This document shows, one piece after another, positions 30,054 through 40,800 of a DNA stretch of 64,000 nt. This stretch comes from Sanderia malayensis (Eukaryota; Cnidaria; Scyphozoa; Semaeostomeae; Pelagiidae), in contig RQOL01000660.1 of assembly GCA_013076295.1 (NCBI GenBank), forward strand, positions 5,394,001 to 5,458,000, in the 5' to 3' direction. Position numbers and translations under genes: made by a program. The notes below the pieces were generated by a model that saw nothing but the letters and a program-made list of their open reading frames with translations, did no database searches and was not told where the DNA came from. Each line of letters begins with the position of its first letter. Positions within the stretch are counted from its first letter, which is position 1.

Positions 30054-32435
30054 GCCCCCATGTCAAAATTCAACTTTGCAAATAGCTCCGCAGGCAAAGA
30101 TTCGAGGAATTTCGACATCGAAACTTTCCGACATGTCACATGACGAAACAAGAAATCGAATCACGTGACGTTTCCATGTTGTGTCGCTTTTGAAGTGTTA
30201 TGTTACGTGGCAGGCAAGGCAAGAAGAAGCGCAAACGTATACTCGCGTTGTGTACTGCTGCATAAACAAACACAGTTCGTTGAGATAATGCAGATTGATA
30301 GTATCATTTTGGAAATTTAATTGCAGCAAATGTAAAAGATATCGTAAGTCTAAGTCGCAAAATTGATGATTTCAGGGGATGTATGGAACGCAAATATTTA
30401 GGCCGTGATTGCAGAAACTGTCAACGTGATTATACTCGTATAAATTTAATATATCATGATAAGAACGAACTAAGATTCTTTCGAATACAAAAACAATTTT
30501 TCTCAAGCATCCCAGAAGATTGCTTGTCTTGTCTGCGCGAAAAGAAAGATCAAAGATGGTAAGGCAATGTGCACGTTGAACAAAAGGTGTTTGCCATTGC
30601 CCATTGTTGAAACCATGGTCAATATGCTGAAATTGTTCATTTTGCGTGCATCTTGTTAGTATAAAGATCAAATTACAAATGTTAATGACTGTGAGCAGTA
30701 GGAAAATGTTTGTATACCCAAGCTTGGTAATAATTGAACAATACCTCCAACTTTTGTTACGTTTCTTTAAAGATCTGTGTATTTGTCATTCAGCTAATAA
30801 TTTCTCTAGAATTATCGAAAAGAACGCCCACACAGTCTCCCTTTACCGCTTTTGACCCCCCAGGTTAGGGTAAACTCGCATCACATTTTGACCATCGATC
30901 AGGGGGGAGGACACTAATAACTTCAGCAGTTTTGGCAACGGTTTCTCTGAAACCAGGTAAAATTTAAAGCCTAAAACTTCCGTTGCAGATATCCTCAAAA
31001 AATCTCTTGCGATTTACCACATTTTTTACGTTTCACTGCAATTAAAGTTCCAAAAAGATGCGATAAAACTGCATTATCTCAACAAGTCATGCACGCGGAG
31101 CAATGAGAGCAGTAAATCACATGTCTCATTTTGAAACACTGTGTGACGTTATGGGAAGGGAATGCATGACGTCATCAGCCACGGGACGTCAAGGGTGAAA
31201 ATATTCGAAATTCGACGAGAGAATTTGTCGGGGGTTTGTTAGGCAGAATCAGTGGCGTGAGATTAACGGAATACCTAAGGGGGCGTTCCAATAAGATAAG
31301 TGTAAACAATAGCAACATTGGATTTCCTGATACAAGAGCCCTTGAGGTCCCCCAGCCAGGGGCGGAACGGAGTAGTGTGGGGCCCTGAGTCAAAGTAGTG
31401 GTTTGGGCCCCTATTTTTTTGCAGGTCAGGTTTACTGGCCGAGATTGCCTTTAATTACATAAATTTTTTATAGCTCTACAATTTTTAAACAACATCAACT
31501 GACATCAACAAGACAATTATTAGAATATAAAATCAGGTTTAGCAGAAGATTTCTCGAAAGCTTTATTTTAATTACCTGGATTAAAATCCAGGTAATTAAA
31601 ATAAAGTATAGTATAGAGTATATCTCCAAAAAAAAATTCATAAAATTTCGCGGCGCCCTCCCCCCTCGGGGCTCAATTGTTTGGGGGCCCTTAGTTTTGT
31701 GCTTCAAGGTGCACACCATGCGTTACGCCACTGCACCCCAGCTCTGTACCACTGAGCAGAATCCAAGAAAACAGACATTCCGATCACAATTTCCGGGGGT
31801 CGTTACAATGTAAATTAATTTAAAACACGCGATATTAAAAATACAGTCAAGTCTGCATAGTTCGAGCTCGTGTAATTCGAACTCTACCTAATTCGAACGA
31901 ACCTCTCCGTCCCTTCAAGGATCACTAATGAACCAATTCCTATAAATCAAACCTCTATAATTGGAACTTTTTGTAATTCAAACATTTTCACGCTTCCCCA
32001 GGGTGTTCGATTAGACAGAGGTGACTGTAGCTCGTTTTCAAAACTCCCTTATTTTGATAATTCAAAAACAAGTCTGAAGGATTGCTTTACTATGTCAATA
32101 TCTTCATCACCTTCATAATTATTTAAAAACACGAAGCTTGAGCAAGCTTTTTTTCGCATGTTAAAATGAATTGATTTGCTTTTCTGCCAAGCATTTCAAA
32201 ATTTTCAAATAATTTAACGGAGCTAAATTCGAGAATTTAAGACATTCAGTGACAATATGTTTGCAGACATAATGATGCCGATAGCGTACTAGAGAGTCTA
32301 CGTTGCCGATATAGTCTTAGATTGAATGATTGAAAAACGCGAAAAGAATACACTAAAAAAGCGTAAAATTCACGACTTACCATTAACATAAAAAACAAGA
32401 ACATTGCAGTCTTTTACCGTGTCTTTTACAACCAT
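21095..32435 (-). CDS. XDH: Xanthine dehydrogenase, complete, eight exons
   Basis: Molybdo-flavoenzyme that oxidises hypoxanthine to xanthine and urate in the cytosol. Exons in order are 32435-32381, 28600-28055, 27949-27830, 27713-25822, 25452-25149, 23042-22746, 22352-21675 and 21348-21095. The sum is 4146 nt (1381 aa plus stop), with every phase joining. Exon 1 reads M-V-V-K-D...VLVFYVNG. Exon 2 has both 2Fe-2S motifs ([24 protein letters not shown]...LCRCTGYRP). Exon 4 has the FAD domain ([33 protein letters not shown]) and the start of the Mo domain ([10 protein letters not shown], Glu855, the bovine Glu802 equivalent). Exon 8 has GIGEPS (Glu1313, the catalytic Glu1261 equivalent) and ends KPWGIQL. 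Oddities: two Cys-rich linkers (exons 2 and 3), and Lys933 and Leu1063 at the positions of purine-binding Arg880 and Phe1009. The family is usually about 1330 aa; the excess is mainly the extra linker. Confidence 0.95.
21390..21562 (+). pseudogene. Inverted copy of XDH exon 3 inside the last XDH intron
   Basis: Lies in the 326-nt intron between the last two XDH exons but on the opposite strand. It matches exon 3 (27830-27949) and its flanks: the intron tail GTAGTGTTGCAGATGATAGC, the acceptor TTCTTTGCAG, the exon body and a GTAAGG donor. The exon-equivalent part is 21431-21549 (119 nt against 120): one base is missing near the start (GAGAACGACATGG against GAGAATAATAATGG), shifting the frame. 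The exon 3 frame then no longer codes the Cys-rich linker. Being antisense, it cannot be spliced into XDH mRNA. Confidence 0.9.
22370..22640. repeat. Minisatellite in an XDH intron
   Basis: Units of about 38-40 bp containing GCCAATCATCATTACAT, AAACTCCCAACACTACATTA and variants, arranged as an alternating pair (about 77 bp) repeated roughly three times. It fills most of the intron between the exons at 22746-23042 and 21675-22352. Confidence 0.8.
23634..23795. mobile_element. Short inverted-repeat element in an XDH intron
   Basis: About 160 bp bounded by CATGGGCGCCGA and TCGGCGCCCATG, perfect inverted 12-mers. There is no coding capacity and no clear target duplication. It lies in the intron 23043-25148. 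Confidence 0.5.
24637..24780 (+). pseudogene. Possible retroelement Gag zinc-knuckle relic
   Basis: In one plus-strand frame the sequence reads [14 protein letters not shown], which matches the C-x2-C-x4-H-x4-C knuckle of retroelement Gag proteins except that the last Cys is Phe. The open stretch is short and nothing else of a retroelement is visible. It lies antisense in an XDH intron. Chance cannot be excluded. Confidence 0.25.
27830..27949 (-). repeat. Duplicated Cys-rich linker exon of XDH (exon 3)
   Basis: A 120-nt, 40-codon exon that repeats the end of exon 2. Exon 2 ends [18 protein letters not shown] then QFQNGV; exon 3 has [18 protein letters not shown] then QFQNGV, and both end at the same splice phase with GTAAGAAAAT donors. 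The linker joins the iron-sulfur and FAD domains and has one such Cys cluster in vertebrate XDH. Skipping exon 3 would keep the frame. Confidence 0.9.
29115..29154. repeat. Perfect 18-bp hairpin with TTGT loop
   Basis: CACTTATGCGATCATCAG, then TTGT, then its exact complement. It lies in XDH intron 1, just left of the Harbinger element. No coding role is visible. Confidence 0.85.
29206..29931 (-). mobile_element. PIF/Harbinger deletion derivative with TAA target duplication
   Basis: 726 bp flanked by TAA (29203-29205 and 29932-29934), the 3-bp target typical of PIF/Harbinger. The ends are inverted (AGCCCTGCTTACACTACGAA and AGCCCCGTTTACACTACGAA), with a subterminal AACCCGGGTTCAACCCAGTT palindrome. 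A minus-strand frame at 29249-29785 codes 178 residues matching the N-terminal part of Harbinger (HARBI1-like) transposases: [19 protein letters not shown] and [20 protein letters not shown]. It then ends at the inner edge of the terminal repeat, so the whole DDE nuclease region is missing. It sits in XDH intron 1 and could only move with help from a full-length relative. Confidence 0.88.
30008..30053. repeat. (ATT)n microsatellite
   Basis: About 15 uninterrupted ATT units in XDH intron 1. The poly-Asn open frame on the minus strand comes from this run. Confidence 0.97.
31357..31733. mobile_element. hAT-type MITE with a palindromic centre
   Basis: The ends are CAGGGGCGGAACG and, inverted, CAGTGGCGTAACG, matching the CAGNGG start of hAT elements. 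Flanking bases (TCCCCCAG and CACCCCAG, if one extra C is counted at the left end) agree at six of eight positions, as in an old 8-bp target duplication. The interior holds GGGCCC-rich ends and a perfect 21-bp hairpin (31561-31606). There is no transposase. It lies in XDH intron 1. Confidence 0.65.
31844..32027. mobile_element. pogo/Tigger-type MITE, copy in XDH intron 1
   Basis: Begins CAGTCAAGTCTGCATAGTTC and ends GACAGAGGTGACTG, flanked by TA on both sides as expected for Tc1/mariner-pogo insertions. The interior repeats AATTCGAAC-like words on both strands. Family members also occur at about 5049-5222, 34873-35060 and 38447-38627. There is no coding sequence. Confidence 0.8.
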
Positions 32436-33516
32436 CGCGGAGTGAAAAGCAGATTTTGTATCTTTCAAACCCGAAAATGCCCAATCAAACGTTAAACAAC
32501 AGAGCTATAGGTAGCGTCAATGCACGCTTATGAAATAACTCGATTGCACATCGATGCTGCGGCTTGCAATTGTATTTTACAGTTATGCAAACTAAATGCG
32601 TTGTCTTAGATAATATTCTTAAATGATTTGAAAACTCGGGGTTTGAGAGAATTTATCATTGAAACGAATGTCACATCGCTTCATTTTCAAGTTAAACCTT
32701 CCGTTCAACCTGGTGAAACTGGTTTCAGAAAACTCGTTTTTCTTGTCTAACCCGAACATCATATGACTGCCTTCAGCGACACAGAAGGGTCGTAAACAAT
32801 AAACAAGTTAATTCATTATGTTGAAACCTTTGTTTCGTATTCCACGGGGGGTATTTAGCTACTATCTGTATTTTCATATTCATGCAATGGCTGCAGTGGG
32901 GGGCATCAAAGGTTAGTGGGAGAATGCACAACACAAAACGCGACGCAAAATTAAATGTTTACAGACGATTAAATGTCTGAAAACATGGCTGAAAACAGCA
33001 ACAGAGCTCATCCCTCATTATATTGCCATAGTAGAATATTTAAACCAGACACAACTGAGTTGTTTTATTTTTTAGGTATATATATTTAAACCAGATATTG
33101 TATATATTTTCTATTATAGACCTATATTGTTATATTTTATATTAAATTTAAACCAGACACGCTATGGAAATAATACTTCGTATTGTTTTCACATTGTCTC
33201 AACTCCAAATTCATCAAGTGATGCACAGATTTCAATGCGGAACAAGGAATTAATACATCATCTGTTGGTAGCTCACATTTGCCATTCTTAAAATAATCTG
33301 GAACCATTACGTTCATCCTCTTTTATGCTATACTTTGTAAATGAAGACTTGTTTGACAAGCCAGAACTTTGACCACTTATTTTTTAAACAACTCCACTCC
33401 AAACAATTCATCAACTTGAATCATTTTAACTTTAATGGTTGTAACGACGATTTCAACTTCTTAAGTGTAAACAAAGCTTTACAGGGAGCATTTAGCTTAC
33501 ATGGCGATCGTTCAAA

Positions 33517-33647
33517 GTTTTCAGATTCTCTTGCTTATGGCAGATAAAACAATCTACTATTGTGTTATCTGCCATAAGCAAGAGAATCTGAAAACTTGCT
33601 TATGACAGATAAAACAATCTACTATTGTGTTATCTGCCATATGCAAG
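33517..33647. repeat. Perfect 30-bp hairpin plus an adjoining second, imperfect hairpin
   Basis: The left arm 33517-33546 (starts GTTTTCAGATTCTCTTGC) is exactly complementary to the right arm 33566-33595 across a 19-nt loop AAACAATCTACTATTGTGT. Directly after it the inner part (CTTATGACAGATA, the same loop, TATCTGCCATATG) is repeated as an imperfect hairpin at about 33597-33647. The sequence is intergenic. Confidence 0.9.
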
Positions 33648-34872
33648 TTCGGCTAAGGATCAATACTAACAATTCCATAACTGATGGCCAACTTTGAGTG
33701 CAAAAACTGCTTTCCATATGCTCCACCTGTAAAATGCCAACTTTACAAAAGTGGGTGTAAAAAAGTGGCTACGTTTAGGAAATAAAGCAAATTTCATAAA
33801 AGTAGCGACCCAATTTCTAAGGTTCAAATATGAATGTCTTCTATTCCATCATGTGATCGTCAGAACTGTTATCAAAACTCAACCTTTGTCTTTCAAGGTT
33901 GTCATTGAACCAAGAAAATTCATTGAACCAAGAAAATGCAATTTTACGTGAAGAAAAAATGTTAACCATTTTGAGAAAAGCCAAAAACAATATGCTTGCT
34001 TTTTTACTGGGTTAGGAAAATGGCCTACGGGTTGTAAAAAACTTTGCTTATGTGTGGACATGCAGCAAAGTTATACAGTTGCACAGTGATGTGGTCTGAT
34101 GAATAAACGTATCATATAAGCTTAATTAAAACAATCTACAATAAGCCCCCCTATTCCTCGAATACTAAGCCCCCGGGGGCTTATTTGCAAAAATGAGAGC
34201 TATTTTAAAGTTTGGCTCTTCCTCAAAGGTTTATATAAAAACGACATAGCTTTCTCAATCAGACAAGGACGATTCACGATTGGTCGGACATGTACCTATA
34301 TAACTTTCATGTTTGTTGACAAACCTTGCACATACAGCAACAGATGATAAGCTGATATGATGAAAAGAGATAACGGTAAGCGGGAAAAGAAAAAGAGAAG
34401 TTGGGCTTGTTGTCCCGGCAAATTACAAAGCCATGACAAAGAGCAAGAAAATGGCGAATATTCTTGTTGACCAATTGAATGGAAAAAAAGACAAATATAA
34501 ACAATCCAAACACCGTCAAATTCGTTGAAGATCCCAATATGAATCAATCAAAAATCTCAAATCAATCTCGGAATTTGTTTTTTTGTATAACAACGCTTTT
34601 TGGTTTAAAAATCCGCTGTTAGAATAATATTTAATAGAACAAAATTTGACCGCAAGCCTATTTGTGATTTGTTTTTAAAGCTACAACATTGGTTGAAAGT
34701 AAAGGAAAGAAATATTTTAATATCTGTTTGATAGTTCACCAATGTGTATGGGGAGAAGCACCAAGTGTATTGAAAAGTAAAATAACACTGTTAAACAATC
34801 GAAATCTTGTTGCAAACGTGAATTTAGTAAACTCAACCTACGGTAATAGGGCTTTCAGTAAAGCTGGACCTA

Positions 34873-35060
34873 CAGTCAAATCTGCATAGCTCGAACTCGT
34901 GTAGTTCGAACTCTATCATATTCGAACGAAATTCTCCGTCCCTTCAAGGATCACTGATGAACCAATTCTTATAAAACAAACTTCTATAATTCGAACTTTT
35001 TGTAATTCAAATAATTGCAATTAGTTTTTTTAATTCCCCAGGGTGTTCGAATTAGACAGA
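34873..35060. mobile_element. pogo/Tigger-type MITE, right end damaged
   Basis: Same family as 31844-32027: TACAGTCAAATCTGCATAGC at the left, CAGGGTGTTCGAATTAGACA near the right, after which the expected GGTGACTGTA end is lost. Confidence 0.75.
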
Positions 35061-37849
35061 TGTATTGGAATAAGTTACCTTTGCACATTAAACGTATAAC
35101 AGAAATCGAAAAATTTAAAAAAACTTTAAAATCCTTTTTACTGACAACTAATTTAGAAAACTAATTTTTAATTAAAACTTTGATTTTAATAGTTCACGGT
35201 TGAGCAAATCGTATGCAAGCTAATCGCTACGATAGAAACTGTGGGTGAACACAATTGATAATAATAATAATAATAAAAATAATAATAAGAATAAAATGAG
35301 TATACTTTAAAGCTCTCTTATTTAATTTTTAAAGCTCTCTTATTTAATTTTTAAAGCATCGCCCTCGATTAAGCGCCCCCCCTCGAATAAGCGCCGCATC
35401 GAAAGCTCAGGAAATTAAAAGAGCCCCGCGGCGTTCAATCGGGTAAACAAAATACCAATTTTATATAACATTGGCTCGTGTTATAACAAGGCTCCCTGTA
35501 CAACAAATGAAACATCTTATTTCTTGAATTCGCTTGAATTTACTCTTGAATAGCAATTACCAGAATTAACAAATAGTTTTTGCTATTTTCTTCAATGTTG
35601 CAATAGGACTCCAATGCATATAAATTTCGCGTGATCACTGCTTCATTGGAGCGAATAATCCTGGTTGGATGTCCTTTTTCCATGCTTATAGCTGGCCTGG
35701 TAATTACCCACCCGTTTTGATTGTATTATAGTTTTCAACGATTTGTGACGTTTTGATCATTTGTCGTATACCTAAACCAGCACCACCAAGGCTGCTTTCC
35801 GAAACAGTTGTATAATACAACCACCAACGGTCTTCTGAAGTAAGATCTTCAAGGATCAAAAAAATGCAATGCTGATAAATTAAACCCTGGACTATATACG
35901 CATTTCGTTAGGTTAGGAGGAAGTAACCTCAAGGTTATATCCATTGAAGCCGTTCAAAAGGCCAGATCTTCACCCGGTTGTTCGAGTTTCATATTCATAC
36001 CGAGGCTTGTTGCGTTTCAACTGGCGTAAAATCCATATGTAAGCAGATGCTAACTAACTAACAATACAGCTAATAATATATATCTTATAACGAGAGATAG
36101 AGAAGCTAGATACAAAGTTACTGCAGCTATCGGCTTGCAACGATTTCTTGTCCAAGCCGTGTTGATACGGGTCCTGGTTGTTATTCAATTGCATTGACAT
36201 CTGCGCGGCTGGTATAGTATGCTTGGTTGAATTGCGTGCTCTCAGTTTCAAGTAAGCTAACCGCGTCTTTCTACACTATAATTCGTATACATTTATGAAT
36301 TAAAAATGTCCAAACTCACACTCGAAATTGCCATGTGATACACTATTTCATAGTTTGAATAGCCTTTTCAGTGCAGCATAAGTATATATGTGGTGGAGAT
36401 AATTCATGAGGAAAAGGATACGCACGAAATGTAAGTAGTAAATTGGTATATATGCCTTTTATTTATCTGACCTCCTGCTCTTAAAGTCTAAGTAGTGGGC
36501 CTAAGTATACGAAGCAGCCGAGGTTTAGCGAACAGATTCGATGCTCGTGTAATACGATAGGTGCTTCATACCAAGAAAGTTTACATTCGTCTTGGGTAGA
36601 AAGGTGAAAAAGAATCGTTTTCAACAAAACGCTTCCAACAATGGATGTATATATAAGATTTACGAATTATTCTAATAAGCTGACGAAACTTCAGGCACAA
36701 ACCTTTATCTGTTTTGACATAACAGACAGGTGAGTTAAAAAAGTTAAGATACGTGACAAACCTTTTTTTAACTGTGGGCAATTGCATCCATTCTTAGCCC
36801 AGGAGTGAGGAGTCAAAAACGGCCTAAAACTAATTATCTTCGAGGATAATTAGTTTTACGCCACCCAACCCAAAATAAACAAATTTTTATAGATTCAGGT
36901 TTAGAATTTGAATAATTTGCAGTGAAATTGTAAACGGTTTTCCAAATGTCCTTATAAACAAGTTATGCTCTTACAATCATAAGTTTCCACATTTGTAGAA
37001 AACACTGAAATTGAGATCGAGAATGCTTAGGACCAGAAAGGCACGTAAAACGTGGATGTTCTTGTCGAAATGAATTTCTGATTGATAAATTAAATAATTT
37101 TACCTTTCAAGAATTAAAACATTCTATCCGCGAACTAACGGAAAACCGTTACTTTTATTTAAAATATTCAAAACTAAAACAGATACCCATTGGAAAGAGA
37201 GAATTGAGTTTGGCGTTTAGCGAAATCTAGCGCTGTAGAGAACATCACCTGTTTGGTGTTTCTATTTAACAGAATGCGTGATAAACACGTTGAATGTTTA
37301 TACTGCCCATGTGGATTGTTTACAAAGTTAGTGTACCTCGTTATGGTCTGATTTGCATTTCTTCTCGTTATGGTTCGATTTATATCTCGTTTAGATTAAT
37401 AACGGATCAATACGATGCGGAGCTCTCAAGACCCAAGTTTTGAGGCAACAGAAATAACGGTAAGTAAAATGTTTTCTGATGTATTGCATAGTGTAGTAAT
37501 CTTGAGATAGAATCGCACAAACAATGAAGATTTGCCTACTAAAATTACAGGCAAAAAGGGCCTGGAGTTAAATCAGAAAAATTTAAAAAAATGATTGATT
37601 TGTTGTTTTAAGATAAAAATAAGAGAACTAATCAAGATAAAACAGATAAGATAAGTTCTCTAACTTTATCAGGGTTGTATCGAATTTTAGGTTTAATTTT
37701 GCCTGTTTTTCAGATTTTTAAGAGTTGACTCGAGCAACGCAGAACTGACACAAAGGCCATATTTAGGCCACCAAACCCAAAAATAAAAGCGTAGTAACAC
37801 CGAGAAACCAACATCCCTACCTTACCAAGAAGAAGTCGCTATACTAGCG

Positions 37850-40800
37850 ATGCATTTTATTCGTGCTCTGTTTTCAAGTGTCCTGGTTATATCTTCTCTT
37901 TCATGGCTGACTGTGCGAAACCTGTTGAATCTTCCATCTCATTTCGAAGATTTGTTTGAAGAAAATTTCGTGAACTTTGAGCAATTTAAGAGAGACTGGT
38001 GCAAAATTCGGAGACAAAAGATCGAATGGCGTGAAATTATGGCACCGTGTTTAGATATCGTGGGAAATAGAACAATGTCGCTGAACAAAACAAGGTAATA
38101 AAACGTTGATATTGATTTAGAACAGGGCATGTTATAATTACGTTGCTATACGATTCGTCGAGAGCCTCTGAGGGACATAATTCGAATCATGTTTCCATCA
38201 GGTATTGTGTCACATCGAACATAAGGGTTATTTCCAAGCGTTACCCTTTTTAAGAAAATTGAATTGATTGAGATGTTTTATCGTCTGTATGCCTTAATAG
38301 CCTCACATGAGACGATTTAGTGTGGGTGATCGAAGACAAAACAAAAATCAATGAAGTTAAATTAAATTTCGCCAGGCTTGGTGAAAGATCCTGGTTATAT
38401 TTTACTGTTTTGGTCGAATGATGGTTGAAACAAAAATAACTAATATACAATCAACTCTGTCTTTCGAACACCCTGGGGAAGCTTGAAGTTGTTCGAATTA
38501 CAAAAATTTCGAATTATAGAGATTTGTTTTATAAGAATTGGTTCATTAGTAATCCTTGAGACAGAGAATTTCGTTCGAATTAGATAGAGTTCGAATTACA
38601 CAAGCTCGAACTATGCAGATTTGACTGTATCTATCCTGTACTTCTAACATTGTCGCATCTAAAACCGTGGACAGATTTAAGATACAAAATGCTGTATTGT
38701 AATTAACCACAAGTCTTCGCTTCCATTACTCTGAGAATTGGCTCAGGAAAGTAGAATATCGAATACAGAAGGATCGGAGAGATAATCTTACATTATTTCC
38801 ACCATGATTTTAGTTGTTTAACCCCCATTTATGTTATATCTAAGGTACAAGACTGACGCAAAAATGTCAAAAATCATTTCATTTGAAGTGAAGCCAGCAG
38901 GAGAGCATTCGAAATTTACCATTGCTACATTCAATAGTCTAGGAGAAGAAAAAGCGATCGGTGGAGACTCAATAAGAGTGACGTTCAGAGGCATGACAAC
39001 TGTTGCTGCAAACGTGTTCGATATGAGTAATGGAAAGTATGACGTAATTGCACTTCTAATGCATCCTGGGAAATACGATGTTGATGTTCGATTGGATTAT
39101 ACAATGTGTCAAGGACTAATAGACCCACCGATGGAATGGTTTGTCAATTGTATGTATTATCCTCGTTTTTCATCCACAGTATACTTGCAACTCGTCTCCT
39201 ACTCTTCTCCAGAAACTTTGTACAATTGCAGAATGTCTAAATTCTGAGGAGATATTGGCTCTATAAAAGCCTGGGAACCAGACCACCTTTTTTAGAGACA
39301 CTGGCTCCCAGGGTAGCTCTATGATCGCTTTTAGTATAGATAACTGAATATTTGCACTTTGTGTGTGATGGATGGAAGGTTTTAATCTGTTAATTATGCA
39401 AACCTATCTTAATTTATCTACTATTAGTTTATTGAAAATTTATTTTTCAGCACATTGCTCTGGCAAATGGAAAGGCGTGAAACGTCTAATATCAAAAAAC
39501 TTGTTATCAAACATGTCGGACTATATAGATGCGTCGATTTCTGATTCCTTTACCATAACTGTACCACCAGCACGGTATAATGTCTCAGGTAGCTTCACAA
39601 AGCCTCTTATATGCTGTCTTAACCCGTTCTTTTGACTTGGGCGAACAATCAGTCTTGAATGTGCAGTGAAATACTTTTGGTCCCTTTTTGGTGGACCATA
39701 AGTGCAATTAAGATAAAGACACCCATGGAATACCTCTTTTTGAGACCAGGGGTATACTTTCGAAGCATTAAAGTGCGGAGAAAAACTCAAAATCCTATTT
39801 TTATGATTCTTTCTACGGTTTATGGATTGTCTGCTTCGGTAAAGGGTACATTTATAAATTTTACTACACACAGCCTTAATGGCAAAGCAAAAACCCAGAA
39901 TTAACGATGCATAAATATGGTTTTGTTTGCAGAACTACCATCAATAATATATGGCTTGGATTGTGGCTTACCTTGCAATCTCTTTTGGGATGGACATGGC
40001 GAATGGACGTCTGATGGAAGGCATTGGAAGTCCTACTTGTCACCTGAAATGGATGGTAAGACAGTTTTTTACATTTCATTATGTTTGTTTGTTATGTTTG
40101 TCATAACAAACATAGCAAACATTTTACGATAACAAACTGGGCTATCGCACGTGCTCTGACATTCTCTGCAATGAAACTCAGGATTTATTAATGAATCTTC
40201 AGTAAGCGAGACAAAAACTCACTCCTGATTTCTTAATCAAAAGGCCAACTAATAATAAAAAAATCTACACTAATTGTACAATAACAGAACACGAGGTCAA
40301 AAGATCCCGGATGAAAGTAAATTAAGGTCCAGTCTCTCAAAGTTTAGCACGTTCTCTGCCGGAGCACATTGGCACAATTTATCTTTAATGCAAGCTGGAA
40401 CAGTTGAACCTCCGGCAGCAACCTCCTTGCAGTGAGTTTTGTTAAAAAGTGCCAAACCGAACCGGCATTACCCATAATCTGCGGTTACCCATAGATTATG
40501 GCATTTCACAAACATTTTCCATGCGCACGCTATGGGACATGTTGCACAACGTGCGCATGAAAAATGTTCCTCGTGGCGCATTACCTTTATTAACTTTTCC
40601 ACACAAAAATTAGCGAAATTCTTATTATTAACTAAGGCCATGCCTTGCACAAACTAAAGTCGATGGATTCTTTTTTAAGAATAGAAATTTTACAGTTTCT
40701 TAATCATTCCTGGGTCTGGTGAGCCTGGAGTTTCTTAAATTTATCAATAAAAACCCGCAAATAAGAACCTGCAAATTTTGCATCCAGCCTATTCTTTTTA

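Larger units (their letters stand above)
32436..37849. other. Intergenic region between divergent XDH and NXPE genes
   Basis: 5.4 kb that must hold both promoters. No exon was recognised. It contains the 30-bp hairpin (33517-33595), a pogo MITE (34873-35060), an (AAT)n run (35260-35290), a tandem 25-mer AAAGCTCTCTTATTTAATTT (about 35310-35355), and CCCCC-rich AAGCCCCC/GGGGGCTTA blocks near 34143-34185 and 35360-35395. No TATA box convincingly placed for either gene was seen. Confidence 0.5.

Noticed and set aside
29836..30066. Poly-Asn protein on the minus strand
   Set aside because: Translation of the (ATT)n run; not in frame with the Harbinger transposase.
36835..36870. Short hairpin AAAACTAATTATC / GATAATTAGTTTT
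   Set aside because: 13-bp AT-rich stem; expected by chance in sequence of this composition.
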